From the NCBI GenBank assembly GCA_029378245.1, contig JARKIF010000005.1, positions 930,001 to 994,000 on the forward strand: DNA of 64,000 nt. Direction: 5' to 3'. Positions 1 to 11,847 of the stretch are shown here, in pieces; positions within the stretch are counted from its first letter, which is position 1, and each line of letters starts with the position of its first letter. The notes below the pieces were generated by a model. It worked only from the letters and a program-made list of their open reading frames with translations, had not been told where the DNA came from and searched no databases. This stretch comes from Roridomyces roridus (lineage: Eukaryota; Basidiomycota; Agaricomycetes; Agaricales; Mycenaceae). Made by a program: the position numbers and the translations under genes.

Positions 1-446
1 GGAGCGGAGGAGGGTTGTGAAAGATAGGCGTAAGAATTGGGCGAAGCATCTGGAGGTGCAACCAGCGCAAGTCCGTCGAGACGCGTCTCCAGACCACGCC
101 GTGCCCTGACAGAACTTGTCTTTGGTTCTGACTCCTGAACAGTGTCCATCTGAACGATAGCAAGCCGCCTTCTATCAGAGCCCCCTGCCGAGGGGGCACT
201 GGCGCGTCGCGTGGAAGACTGGACCTGTGGCTCAGAATGATCTGACCCCGAGGAGTAATCTGAGGACGACGTGGAGCCCGAGTCTCCCGACAGAGTCCTG
301 CGGTGGTGGTGTGGGCGTGTTGGGTAGCCTATGCCCTGGTCGGCGAGGGGAGACTGGTAATAGGACATGAGGAGTTCGGTTTCTTGGCGGGCCAGTTGGG
401 GCCGTGCGATGGCGGAACCAGCTGCGTCTATTATATGGGTGAGCAT
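1..446 (-). CDS. Serine-rich disordered protein, N-terminal part (runs off left edge)
   Basis: A reading frame starts at the ATG at 446 (minus strand) and stays open for 148 codons to the window edge, so only the N-terminus is visible. After a short start (MLTHIIDAAGSAIARPQLAR) the protein is rich in Ser, Gly, His and Asp, with a stretch around residues 48-70 (HHHRRTLSGDSGSTSSSDYS) typical of a phosphorylated disordered tail. No domain is visible in this part. A second in-frame Met lies at residue 27, so the start is uncertain. The frame is supported only by length and codon-like composition. Function cannot be assigned without the rest of the gene to the left. Confidence 0.6.
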   Translation of the reverse strand, partial: MLTHIIDAAGSAIARPQLARQETELLMSYYQSPLADQGIGYPTRPHHHRRTLSGDSGSTSSSDYSSGSDHSEPQVQSSTRRASAPSAGGSDRRRLAIVQMDTVQESEPKTSSVRARRGLETRLDGLALVAPPDASPNSYAYLSQPSSA

Positions 447-1029
447 GGTTCAGGGTAAGATGGAAAGAGATATTTGTACCAGACTGGCCCGCAGTGACTG
501 CCATGGTTGGTCCCTAAAGAGAAAGTGATCTGCTGTATGTATGTGATTGCTCTGCTCGTCATACACAACTTCCATCTGCCTCATGTTCCTTGCTACCCAT
601 GTCCTCGGAATGCTGCTCCTCTTGCCCGACTGTGCCCCCTCCGCCATTCTACTAGTGTCGTCAAGGAACGGCGTGAAACAACCGAATGCATATAGAATTC
701 CCGCTTGGTATTCATCCGTGGCGACGCCTGTGTTTCAACTCTGTGCTTGCTCTACGCGTCCACATACCATTGGTGCTGTCCGTTAGCGATGCCTAATTGC
801 AGCAAATGGAGAACGACTAAATCCTCTCCTCGGCTTTTGGATTCGGGCTAGCTCTTAGCCCGTAGCTTTCCTTGTTACACTCCTATTGCCGCCGGGTACT
901 CATGCGAGCTGGAGGACTGTAGATTTGCCACATTGTAATCTAGAGTAGTTCTCGCAGAATAAACACTTTTCACTTGACGAGCCCGGGCAGTGTGTACGGC
1001 ATTTCCTATTGCGTCTCGCCATCATCGAC
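447..1029. other. Intergenic region between divergent genes
   Basis: About 580 bp separate the minus-strand serine-rich gene from the plus-strand SND2 gene. Short open frames exist but none shows splice-supported coding character or a family match. It presumably holds both promoters. No tRNA-like structure or repeat was noticed. Confidence 0.5.
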
Positions 1030-1729
1030 ATGGCGAACGCGTCGCAGAAACGAATCGGTGTGCTCTATCCCTTTCTCCGATGTCCTCATCTCACAGATAC
1101 CATTCAAGCAAGCCAAAATGATACCACCGTCAAGACTCTCAGAATGGGCATGATTCTGCCGACGATTATTTCCTTGCTCTTGCGTCTCTTGTTCAGAAGA
1201 GCCTCCCTGCCGCCCTCCAAAGGCTCCCTGTTCCTCTACACGGCTACCTTCTTCCCGTCGTTTTTCCTCTCCAACTACCTCATCAAAATTGGGACCACCA
1301 AGCGCGACCCGAATGGGACGTTAATCTCCTCCGGTGAAGACCTCAGCCAGGCTGGCGTCACAGAGTGGTGTTTCGACATATTATATGTCACATGCAAGTC
1401 GACGCGTTTATATGCTATCCTCTATCTAAATATTTCAAGGGGTCTGCCAGATTGGTTCTGGTGCATTCGGAGAGTGGTTTTGGTGGCTGTATCTGGTCGT
1501 GAGTCCCGCGTTTGTATTTGGGAACAAGTTGACATCAATGCCCCAGATCCCGCTCTACGCTGTGTATAAGCTGTGGACGTCGGTCATCTCGCCTTTCGTC
1601 CTCGGCAGGTCTGCCCCGGTTGCACCAGAGACTGATGCTCCAGAGTCGACGAGCAAGCGCCAAGAGAAACTGCGAAAACGCAGCGAACGCGGGGACGCCC
1701 GTGTAAAGGCACAACCGGGAAGAAAATAA
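1030..1729 (+). CDS. SND2: SND2/TMEM208 family ER membrane protein (SRP-independent targeting)
   Basis: Snd2/TMEM208 proteins are small ER membrane proteins acting in the SRP-independent (SND) route that delivers membrane proteins to the ER. Three exons join in frame: 1030-1057, 1109-1393 and 1440-1729, giving about 200 residues. The start MANASQKRIASQNDTTVKTL, the hydrophobic helices near residues 30-75 and around FGEWFWWLYLVV, and the basic C-terminal tail (KRQEKLRKRSERGD...) fit the family in length and order. The second intron (1394-1439) keeps frame and yields the expected YVTW(V)CQIGSG only if it starts with GC (donor T|GCAAGT), so it is a probable GC-AG intron. The stop lies 29 bp from the stop of the convergent UPF0303 gene. 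Confidence 0.85.
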
Positions 1730-1758
1730 TACTCTTATTGTAGCAGTACAGCGAATAA

Positions 1759-2721
1759 CTAGAACTCTTCGGAGGGAATGTTCGGATCCGGCGATGAATT
1801 GGAATCCTGCCTTCGTTCCGCGGGCGGCCATGGCTGTGGATGTCAGTCCATAGTCCGGTGTATAAAGTGGACATACCTGTTCACCGTTCCCCGCCGCTGG
1901 GGGCATCATACTGGGAGCTGTTGGGCTAGGAGAACCGGGCCTCAACATCTTCTTGAGATAGTCTCGGACAGTGGTTGCCACGAGATGGTGGTCATCCTGG
2001 GAGGAACCAGAGTAACAAGCCACCACGGCGATAGGGCAACAAGGGGCGTTCTGTATGAGTTCGAGACGGATACCACTTGAGTTAGACGAGCCTACCTCGA
2101 GCCAAATCGGAAATGCTGTTCAGAAAAAAAAGATCAATCATCGCCGACCAGTTGTATGGAAACCCTTACCGCCCCCGTTGATTCTCAGCTCTCCCTGGAA
2201 GCCCATTTGCTTCGCCGTTTTGCCCATTGCCGCCATTCCTGCACAAGTTGAGATGTAAACTTTGCACAAGTTCCATTCGCACCTTTCTCGACATAATAAC
2301 TTGAATGTCCTGTGCGCTTGACTACGTTGATCATTCCCTATGAAACATGGTCTGGAAAAAAAAAAGCAGAGATTCATTGAAAGCTACCTCAATAGCACTC
2401 CAGCTATCCAAGCTAACATCGCCGATGCCCGAGAAGTGACCTCGAGTTCTTTCAGAGCAAGAGGTAAACGGAACTCTTTAACACACCCAAGTCCCCGACA
2501 GTACAAGAGAACAAAGGGTGGCCTGCGATGGTCTGGATGGAAATGACAAGGCCTTTGCCTCCCTTGACGTGTCGCGACGTAGCCCGGAAGCGTTTGCGGA
2601 TAGACAAACCCAGCGTAACGGCATCTGCAGAGGAGAATGAGGGAAAGCGGAGGGTCCCTTCTTCGACGAGGGTTTGGCTGGCCTGCTCAGCAGCTGTATT
2701 GGAGTGAATGTCGTCGAACAT
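1759..2721 (-). CDS. UPF0303 / Ybr137w-like heme-degrading-fold protein
   Basis: Seven exons join cleanly on the minus strand (2487-2721, 2388-2440, 2283-2337, 2170-2238, 2096-2115, 1877-2050, 1759-1833) to give 226 residues. Diagnostic stretches are LVEEGTLRFPSFSSADAVTL, GMINVVKRTGHSSYYVEKG, MAAMGKTAKQMGFQGELRI and PIWLENAPCCPIAVVACYSG, which match the UPF0303 family, a GlcG/HbpS-like fold. Yeast Ybr137w of this family forms decamers and has been linked to post-translational delivery of tail-anchored proteins. A proline-rich C-terminal tail of about 50 residues is an extension. The family call is secure; the molecular role in this fungus is inferred. It is convergent with SND2, which also works in post-translational ER targeting. 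Confidence 0.85.
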
Positions 2722-2993
2722 TAGGCGAGGCAGGGAAGCAAGGAGGTTGCAGTCAGTTTTGCATCAGCCTCGAGGCGAACGCTTGGGGCTCGGGAATCTT
2801 GCCGGAGATTCAGGCGACGCAAGCTCTGGACGGCATGTAGAGCAGTGCAGTGAACGCAGTCAGATTGTAGTATCTTTTGCTTTGCGAATTATCTCGAGGT
2901 TGAGCTTGCAGGCGCAGGTGATAGTCGGCAGCAAGATGTAAGCAGTTCGGCCCGATCGCGTTTTCGTTCGTTTCCTTCACCAATCCTTCACCA

Positions 2994-4345
2994 ATGGAAT
3001 TCTTCAACGACGTTGGATCTGACCCACTAAAGCCATCCCTCTTCGAGCTGGTCGCGCAAGAGCAGCTTCGTGATCTCTTACAACCCGCATTGAAGTACGT
3101 TTTGGCGGTATGAGTGCACAATCCACTGTCCCCAGACTACATGCTAATATGCACAGGTCTTCGCTCAACGATATCCACGCTACCTCCTTCGTGTCGTGAA
3201 CAGGCATGAAGAGTTTTACGCCGCCATTATGTTCTTCGTGGAGAGGCATTATCTGCGGAAACACAGTACAAGTCTTGCCTCGAATCAACTGCTGCTACTT
3301 AATCCTCGACGACAGACGCGACATTCTCCGAGAACTTTTACGGGCTGAAGCGGAGACGACGGCCCTTCATTGAAACCGAACGGGCACAGGCCGCCGTTGG
3401 TGGCATTCCGGCCGCAGAGGCCCTTCGCCCGCAAGAGATATGGCGTTCCCTCCTATTCTCGGTGCGTCTCTCGCTCTTCTTTGCGGAACTTCATTGAAAG
3501 ATGGCTCCCAGGTCGGGGTGCCGTATCTGCGCGCCAAAGCGCAGGATTATTATGAGGAACTCGGTGGTGGTGTGCCCGTTGACATTGACGATGGCCAGGA
3601 TGCTCGACTACGCGTCTTGACGGACCCAGTAAGTTTACAGAACTAGAAACCAGGTATTTTCTCTCATCTACACGTCCCAGAGCTTCCGGGGGATATGTCG
3701 ACGAACGATGAAACGCGTATATCCCTGGTTGAATACGACCTTTGAGTTGTGGCTACTGGTCTGCAATATTGCGTATCTCTTCGACCAGACACCCTTCTAC
3801 CGACCGTGGCTGTCGTGGATGGGCGTTGACCTTCGCCGACTGGGCGTAGAAGATTTTGTGATTGTCTGCTTGTTTCTTTGATTTGCAACCGACTGACGAT
3901 GTTGCAGCGAGCTGTTGCAGCCACCGCGAAAAAGCAGCCTACTCCAAGTCCCCTGGCTTGGATTCGGCGCATGTTGTTTTCGTCACCCCAAGTCCTATTC
4001 GATTCACTGAGACTCCTTCTGCCAACTGCGATATTCTTCATCAAGTTTCTCGAGTGGTGGTACTCTCCCAATTCTCCGGCACGCTCCTTGTCTACCTCCC
4101 CACTTGGTCCCGCCGTCCCTCCACCTCGCATGCTGCCGCCTCACCCACAGGGCATCCCATTTGACCCGCAAAGCTACGGCAAATGTCCCATCTGCAAGGG
4201 ACCCATAAAAAATGCGACGGCGCTGCCGTCCGGATATGTGTTCTGCTACCGCTGTGCATACGAGCAGGTGGAGAAGGACGGGATGTGCCCCATAACGCGC
4301 TTGCCTGCGCGGATATGGCAGTTGAAGAAAATAATATCTTTGTAG
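2994..4345 (+). CDS. PEX12: Peroxisomal RING E3 ligase subunit PEX12
   Basis: PEX12 is one of three RING peroxins (with PEX2 and PEX10) forming the peroxisomal ubiquitin ligase/retrotranslocation complex that recycles PEX5. Six exons (2994-3107, 3157-3265, 3316-3461, 3512-3628, 3681-3857, 3908-4345) give 366 residues, the usual size. The N-terminus MEFFNDVGSDPLKPSLFELV and the stretch VVNRHEEFYAAIMFFVERHY match the family. The membrane region follows (VGVPYLRAKAQDYYEELG; WLNTTFELWLLVCNIAYLF). The C-terminus has the reduced RING KCPICKGPIK...FCYRCAYEQ...MCPITRLPA, with fewer zinc ligands than a classic RING, as known for PEX12. All splice junctions hold frame. Confidence 0.93.
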
Positions 4346-4482
4346 AGTCGAATAGATGCCGTAATTGATCTGTCGCGCCAATCCGCGCCGTAGTCCGACT
4401 TCATTGGATGCTCCTCCATGCTTCAAGATACGATACCTAATACCCTCTGCGTTGGAATCCCTCCCTCTAATCATACAATACT

Positions 4483-7400
4483 ATGAAGGTGCCGCCTTCC
4501 TCTCAGCCCTCGTCGCCGCGCTCATCCCGTATCAGTTCGGCAAGCATATCCAGGCTCAGCAGGTGCCAGGATGGTCCGCGTATTACCTCGATTACAAGTT
4601 CCTCAAGAAGATTATCTCCTCTCTCACCGCCAATCGACCCGCCTCCGAGGCCGCTGCGTTGGCACTTGGTCTACGTCCTGCAGATAGCGCCGACTCGACT
4701 TCATCAACGGTGCTACAAGCTCCCGATGTTCCTCCTCTCTTTTCCGGCGCGGGAGATGACGACCGAAGCCCCGATTTCCGCGCCCACAAAGCTGCTTTCT
4801 TTTTCAAACTCGAGCGCGAGCTGGAAAAGGTGGTCCGATAACCGGTTTACATCTATCTGTCCCTAATTTTCCTTCTCTCAGATAAACGAGTTTTACTTGC
4901 AAAAAGAGGCAGAACTCAAGCTCCGACTCGAGACATTGCTATCCAAGCGGAGGGCCGCTGCGATGAGGGGATTTCCGGACACGGTCGACGATACAACGCG
5001 AAACAACGTAGAGTGGAGTGCCGTCGAGGAAGGATTTAGACATCTTGAACGAGATCTTGGAAAATTGCAGGTAATTGCTATGCAACCTCCCATTGGGCTC
5101 ATGCCAACCGATTTCCAGCAATTTGTCGAAATCAACGCGACAGGTTTTCGCAAAATCCTCAAAAAGTTTGATAAACGCTCTACATCCACTACCAAGGAGC
5201 TGTACCTCGCTCGGCAGGTCGATGTGCAACCCGTGTTCAATCGGCAGCTCATATCGGAACTCTCGGACACGGTTGCAGCCTGCCTTCTGGACCTGACCGA
5301 CCTTTCTTCTGGGCTTCGATTCGAAGGGTCCGCAGCCACCGACATTCTGGCGCAACAGATCATGAACGAGAGGCCGCAACATATGGGCCCCTTCCATGAT
5401 CTGGAGAACAATCTTCGAAAGGCGGTCGCAGCGGCCGACTTCACTGCCATTAACAACTGTATCCATTATTCGGAGGTTCTGGCCCAGCAAGGCCTTGGAG
5501 GCAAGACCAACGTAACCCGCATTCTATGGAATGCCATCATTGAAGCCCCTACAAACCTGGCGGATACGATTATGGCGTCGGTCTCCACGCCTTTTGACTT
5601 TCAGTTCATTGATGACATTAACGGCCGGACCTGCCTTCACGGGGCTGCCATTGCGGGGACCTTGCGGCTCGCGCAGATGTGTATCGAGAAGGGTGTTGAT
5701 GTTGGCAAGCTTGATTCCTACGGCCGTACCGCCCTCCATTATGCTGCGATGAATGGTCATGACACAATCTGCCAACTTTTGTTGCAGACCAACTTGTCGC
5801 CCGAGATCCTTGACATGGACAACTACAGTGCTCTCGTGTACGCAACTCTCAAGGGCAGCGTTGATTGTGTACGGGTTTTATTGGACCAAGGACGAGTTCC
5901 GATCCAACTTGCCGCTGGTGATCTCATCCCTCTGTCACTGGCGAGCAAATCCGGGCACGTCCAAGTCGTCACATTATTGCTCGAGCGCGGTGCCCGGTGC
6001 TTCCCGAACAGCAACGGGGAGTACCCCATGCATTTAGCTGCTCGAGAGGGCCACGCCGACGTCTGCCGACTTCTCCTGCATCGTGACGGATGGGATACAC
6101 CAGACAAGTACCACGAGTGGACCCCACTCTTTCATGCAGCGCGCTATGGTCGCGGAGATTGTGTTCGCATCCTTCTCGATGCTGGTGCCAGAGTTCGAGC
6201 CACTGATGAGCTCGGCCACTTGGCGGTTTACTACGCAATCTGGTACGGCCACCACAACTGCCTGAGCCCTCTTCTCAACGCGACGCCGCCCCTGGTCACG
6301 GTTGATCCTGTCAAGGCCGCCAAAGATTCGCCTCTCTCTGATATGGGCATGACAGAATCTGAAATCGATCTTATTCCTTCTCTGTCCCTGCCACCGCCGA
6401 TCATGCCGCATCGAGTTTATGGACACAACTACCTGGATAAAAACCATTTGGTGCAAGTGACTATCGGATCCACTCGCAGCGAGCAGCCTGGTGTACGATT
6501 GCACCATCGGCTCATCAGCCCCGCCTTTAGGAATGATATGTTGATGGCCTCCACACCCCTCAAAGTCGTGATAACGTCGAGCCAGGACGTGAATTCTGGT
6601 CCGTACAGTATACCCCTACCTCAACGAGACACCAAGGGAACGTATACGTTCCAAGCCTCCTCGCTGGATAATCTGTCGCTCGTTTTCTCTATATACCCCA
6701 ATTTTGGCACCAAGACGATTGGTCGGGCTGTTGCGTTGCCCTCTTTGTTCAAGGATTTTGAGAAGGGTCGACCATTTGTCCTCCCTATTCTTGACACCCG
6801 TCTGCACGTGATTGGCGAGGTCGACTTTGAAGTAAACATCGTTACGCCGTTCGACGGCGTCACGTTGGAGGTCGGAGGTGATGTGGAAACATATTGGAAG
6901 TCCCTGGCGATGCCGCTTGCGACGGTGCCCCACCGCGGCCCTTCCCGTTGGCCTCATAGATCAAGCCTCATCGGCTCGGCCCACACTTCCCCCTCGCAGA
7001 CCTCGTCTCATTCTGTTCCGAGTAACACCAGCCAGGCGTCGACGATATCATCTCTGCGGGGCAGTTATCTGCACCTCGTCATTCAAGTTACACGTGACTT
7101 GCATCCAGTTGTCTATGCTGATTGGCTTCTCCCTCAACTCAATTTCGACATGACTGTTTCTGATGTCACCCTCGCTCAATTCGAAGCTCTAGCACTTTCT
7201 GCTGGGAGAAATTTGGACACGCAGACGGATAACTGGGCCAATGCAGTGTCCACTTCGATGGTCTCCCTTGCCCAGCTTTTAACGGTGTGTCTCTTCAACG
7301 TACCATGATTGGTTGTATTCATTTTTCATAGATTCTTCCCAACGTTTTAGGTGTTAGCCTCGAACTCGCCTATCCACAACGTGCCGTGCGAGCGCAGTCA

Positions 7401-7993
7401 TCCGCATACCGACTGCAATTGAATGATTTTGTCGATTCTGTGCTCAAGACGATATATCATGCATCGGGACCGCTGGCTCGTCGCAGGATAGTGTTCACGT
7501 CTTTTTCACCGGACGTGTGTTCTGCCGTCAACTGGAAGCAGCCAAATTGTAGGCGATTCGTTGTCCCCCGAGTGTGATTCTGATTGTCGATAGATCCTGT
7601 CTTCTTTGCCTCGCAATGCGGGAACAAGGAACCCCATGTTCGACATCTTCCCTTTACCGGGGAAGATCAAGAAGACGGGAGAACGACCAGCGTCGGTGCA
7701 GCTGTCGAATTCGCCAGGGCAAATAACTTGCTCGGTGTATTTGTTGATGCTGACTTGCTGGTAATGCTTTCTTAAACTACAACGGTTTCGAGGGCTAACT
7801 ATCGCCACAGATGCAAGTTCCTTCGTTGATCGACGGCATAAGAAACGCTGGTCTTTTAATCGGCATAAACGGTGCATCGGACAGCTCAGAGCCACTAACC
7901 TCGGCGTCCCCGATTGAGGGCACGCCCGTCGACGCATTCGTCCGGGATGGCATGGTCTTTTACGTTGATCATTCAATGCGGGAATTGATTTGA
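4483..7993 (+). CDS. PHO81: PHO81-like CDK inhibitor: SPX, ankyrin repeats, GDPD-like domain
   Basis: PHO81 proteins inhibit the cyclin-CDK Pho80-Pho85 under phosphate starvation; their SPX domain binds inositol polyphosphates/pyrophosphates. Six exons (4483-4488, 4536-4829, 4882-7284, 7332-7548, 7594-7760, 7811-7993) give 1,089 residues. The first exon encodes only Met-Lys; splicing restores the SPX start MKFGKHIQAQQVPGWSAYYL. The SPX region spans about residues 1-230 (lysine cluster near YLDYKFLKKI), ankyrin repeats about 330-580 (GRTCLHGAAIAG, GRTALHYAAMNGH, EYPMHLAAREGHADVCRLLL), and a glycerophosphodiesterase-like C-terminus follows (RRRIVFTSFSPDVCSAVNWK). All joins are in frame. KCS1, which makes the likely SPX ligand, is 22 kb downstream. 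Confidence 0.92.
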
Positions 7994-8047
7994 AAACAAG
8001 TGTATTTTAGAAATAGTGTATTGCTGGGAGTTTGTGCAAGCGCGAAT

Positions 8048-10957
8048 CTACTCCACATGGCAGTATTGTGCATTACATCTTGAGATCGTTAGTGTAAACT
8101 TACACACAAGAAGCGGCGTACGCACAAGCCAGGCCCAGACGGCCTCGAGCCGATTCTTCGGGGGAGGTTCGTCGTACGTATCAGCCTCAATCTCGGAAAT
8201 GTCTGTCACAAAATCCAAGTCCTCCGGTTTCTGCCATTTCACTGGATTTCCTGTCCAATGGTAGTATAACCGGGCGCCGGAGTACAACACTGGAACCAGA
8301 GCGAGAGGGAGGTAGGTCGTCACAAAAGTGGCCGTAACCCATTTCCCCTTGAGGAACACAGCCCAGCCACTTAGCTTCGAAACTGTGAATTGGTGGAGAA
8401 GGTTGGTGTCTGAACTCACAAAGCAAACAACCAAGCAGGCGATCATGCCATACCATGCAGCGAAAGGCTGCAGAGGAGACGCGAATGGAAGTTGTTTTCG
8501 GTCGTAGCCTTGGACCTTCATGCCCTCATAGAAGCGGAGGTACGTCAAACAAATTCCAAACCAAGTCATGAGGCCCGATACGGAGGTCATGTTTGACAAC
8601 CAGCCGAAAACCTACTACGCATTCAGCTTTATCTTCCAAGAGAGGCTCGACGCACCTTGCCGGAGCCAGAAGTGACGCCCATGTAGGCCAGTGCGGTGAA
8701 TAACGAGCAAAACAGCAGAGAGGCTATAGGCAAGCCATTCGACAGAGTCTTGAGGAAGATCTTGGGCGCGTTTCCGGCGATTGCCAATCCATCTGGACTG
8801 CAATGTCAGAATATTGAAAAATAGAAGATGATGCACGAACAGAGCGCCCGCGAGCTTGTGTATAAATCACTCGACCCGGCAGACCATGCAGAAGTGAGCA
8901 AACACGCATTGATGATCTAGTAAGGTTAGATCAGAGGGCATGAGTTGCATGAAAGTCGTACCGAAGGCAGAGCCTTGATTCCCGAGCTAGCAGTAATTCA
9001 GCATAGGAAGTTTACTACTACTCAAGAACATACCGCTGGATGGCAATTACGAATCTGTTGTCCATTCAGCCAAGGCAGTGGCACACAGAAACCGGACTCA
9101 CGGGGAGCTGGCCGCTGTGCCACTCGACAAGTTCAATTCGCCTTCATTTGAGGGGACTAGGAGTCCAATAATGATAACACCTGATGGCATCATCAGTATG
9201 CCAGTGAAGATGGTTCAAGGCGGACGAGCCTCCAATATAGAACAGTAAAATTCTGCTCAACAATTAAAGGTCTTTCTGGCACGCTGGATTGGTCTGACCT
9301 GATATAAACACGCTTGATGGCCTTGGGGATATTCCTTCTCGGGTTCTTGGCTTCGCCAGCCGCAATCTAAACAAAGGTTGGTGACACTCGCAACGACAGC
9401 TATGAACCTACGGCAACGATCTCGGTCCCACTTGAATGGTGGTCAGAACAGGTTGACTGGATTACAACAAAACCCTCACATGAATGAGAAAGCCGCTTGA
9501 GTCATCACCTAGTAAAATCGTTAAAAACGAAGACGAGATACAGCGAAGGTGTACCTACTGCCCACCAGCTAAGGAATCTACCCTTCGTTCCGGGAATGCC
9601 ATCAAATTGAACAAAAGGGCCTGGGTGTTTCCAGTATCGGAAGCCAATCCTGTAACCATGAATACTTGGGCGTAGAGTGAAGCTCAGTCGAACACACCGG
9701 TCATGATTTGGACCACCTTATACGGATAAGCAGAGGCCAGCAAAGAAATAACCAAATTATGTACCTCCCAGGTCTAGAACTATACCGAGGATGATGAGAC
9801 CCGTTATCTTTATTCAGGGTCAACGCCAGCTGGACCAGTAAAACCCTTTGCTCACAGTAATGACTTTAATAGACGCAAAAACAAATTCCGTCTCCCCGTA
9901 AACCTGATCATTTATGAATGATTTTAACCAAGACAGGATGAAAACGCACTCCGGCGCCCAGCATGTTGATGCCAACGACTACGACCTGTATTCCAATGAG
10001 CCTCCTTGACTTGGAATTAGACGAAATGCCTCACCATCAAAATGGTTATCCAGGCGGCGTTGTTGACGGACTTGTTCCAATAGTTGATTAGTACAGCCCC
10101 GGCGGAGAGCTCAGTCGGGAGAGCCACCACCCACGTATACCTAGGGCCAAATAAGTTCGATCCTCCGTCAAGACAGACTAAACCATACCAATAGTTCTGA
10201 GAAAGGACTTAGAAGGGTAAGCGAGCACGAAGCCTGTACATACCCATCCCATCGTGAAAGAAAAGGCAGGATCGACCTGGGAGGTTCAGTAAATCATTGT
10301 GTTTGCTCCAACTGCGAGCGAAACGAACGAATCGATGCGCCAATTTGATCTGGCCACCTGGGACGAGACTCAGGACTCGATCGAAAGGGCCGGAGGATGA
10401 TTTACCTGGAATGGGCAGATAGCTGACCATTTCGCCGAGAGAAATCCTTGGGAGACACTCAGCGAGGAGGTTACGGAGGGAAACGACAGCTACATGACTG
10501 AATAAACGATGGTGCCCATGACAAGGTACCCTAGGAGAAGACCTAAGACAAAGATGTGAGCAAATCGACCTGGCTTTTTTACAGAGACAGAAAACGTACC
10601 AACAGGGCCTCCAGAGCGCAGAGAATTAGCAGTGGACAAGAAGAGCCCAGTCCCAATTACGCCTTTTCGCAGAGTTAAAACAGCCCTATTGCGTGCGTGG
10701 ATGCTCTACTGACCCCCGATGCTAAAAAGGTTCGACTCCGGGTAAAGTATTGAAGTGGTGGCTCACGAAATCATGGCGACATGGCCTGGAGAGTTGTAAG
10801 TTCCGCGGAAGAAGAATGTCCGGGGCTACAGACGATTTTTTAGTTGCCGTACAAGCTTGTGATCTTGAGGACCCAAGCCCGCCTCCTTAGCTTTAGGATG
10901 GGAAGTACTGGATTGACTGTGCAGAGATTCTTGAGGTTTAGGTTTCTCGGAAGACAT
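8048..10957 (-). CDS. Amino-acid permease (AAT/YAT family), about 26 exons
   Basis: A 12-TM fungal amino-acid/proton symporter reconstructed from very many small exons on the minus strand. In order the pieces read MSSEKPKPQESL..., HVAMIS-IGG-VIGTGLFLST, GYLVMGTIVYSVM, ISLGEMVSYLPIPG, GGQIKLAHRFVDPAFSFTMG, WNYWYTWVVALPTELSAGAV, INMLGAG, DLGGGPNHDRIGFRYWKHPG, WWAVMTQAAFSFIGTEIVAI, AAGEAKNPRRNIPKAIKRVY, ILLFYIGG, ACLLTSAWSAGSSDLYTSSR and YGLAIAGNAPKIFLKT. These are the hallmark motifs of the family in the right order. Exons at 10714-10721 and 10189-10196 are only 8 nt. The intron at 9181-9229 needs a GC donor. No frame break is needed, so the gene looks functional. The extreme C-terminus and stop are uncertain. 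Substrate cannot be read from sequence. Confidence 0.88.
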
Positions 10958-11145
10958 GGTGGATTTCAACGCGGGGAACGCGGGGAAGCAGCTGCTGACG
11001 ACATAGGAGCAGCGGGCTTTTGAAGGCTTTAATTTTGGAAGGAAGGTTGTGGAGCGGTGACCGAGTCCGGAAGCCCCAAATGGAACAGATGCATATGCGA
11101 TCGTGTGATCGAGTATAGTAAGTACAATTCAGTGGCGGGAAACAC

Positions 11146-11847
11146 CTAGAGAGCTCCATGGCCACCCGTGGACCCAAAACCGCCTGCGCCACGAAGAGTT
11201 TCGTCCAGGTCCTGGAAATCGGGTCAACGAAAAGTACGGAGGGCGTATGTCGGCAAACCTGGACTTCGAGAACATCTGGCGTGTAGATGCGCTCAATAAT
11301 GAGTTGTGCCACGCGGTCCCCCTCTTCAACTGATGGGGCTAGGTGAGGAGCGCAAAAAGGTGGAACATGTCGCGGACGGACCTTGGAAATCTGTGTCTGA
11401 AAGATTGAACAGCAGTACAAAGACGACCCCACGGTAGTCAGCGTCTATGACGCCTGCACCAGGTGTCGATCATGAACTTGGAAGCTGTAGACGCGCGTGG
11501 AATGGGTATCAGCTGGCAGAACGCGTCGAGATGACGTACCGAGACCGCTGCGGGGTGCGACGCGTCCGTAAGTCCCAGCAGGTACAGCAATAGAGATCTG
11601 AGTGTCTATCAACGCCTTGCCATGGGCCGGCACGACCTTTTTCTCGGCGCTACAAGGAGTAAGACGCGTGATTGGGGCGAGGAACGCGTCGGTGGCACCT
11701 GTACAAGTCGTAGCCCGCAGACAAGGGCGAACCGCGTGTTGGCAGTTTTGCTTTTTCTGAAAGACGCTTAATGAGGAGGTTTGAGGTGGGCGCGAGTGTT
11801 GCTTCGGGAGACATCTTTCTTTTCTTCAGCTGGGGGGAATCGGACAT
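11146..11847 (-). CDS. DUT1: dUTP pyrophosphatase (dUTPase), with one apparent frame break
   Basis: dUTPase hydrolyses dUTP to dUMP, keeping uracil out of DNA and feeding dTMP synthesis. Exons joined on the minus strand give the family motifs: [71 protein letters not shown] and the C-terminal glycine-rich [12 protein letters not shown]. Residues SKFMIDT are encoded directly after the splice acceptor near 11487, but an extra base near 11461 shifts the frame before [12 protein letters not shown] later acceptor (right before GVIDADY) restores frame but deletes ten conserved residues. Since dUTPase is normally essential, a one-base sequence error is the simplest explanation. The gene is divergent from the SIM-motif gene with 65 bp between start codons. 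Confidence 0.87.
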
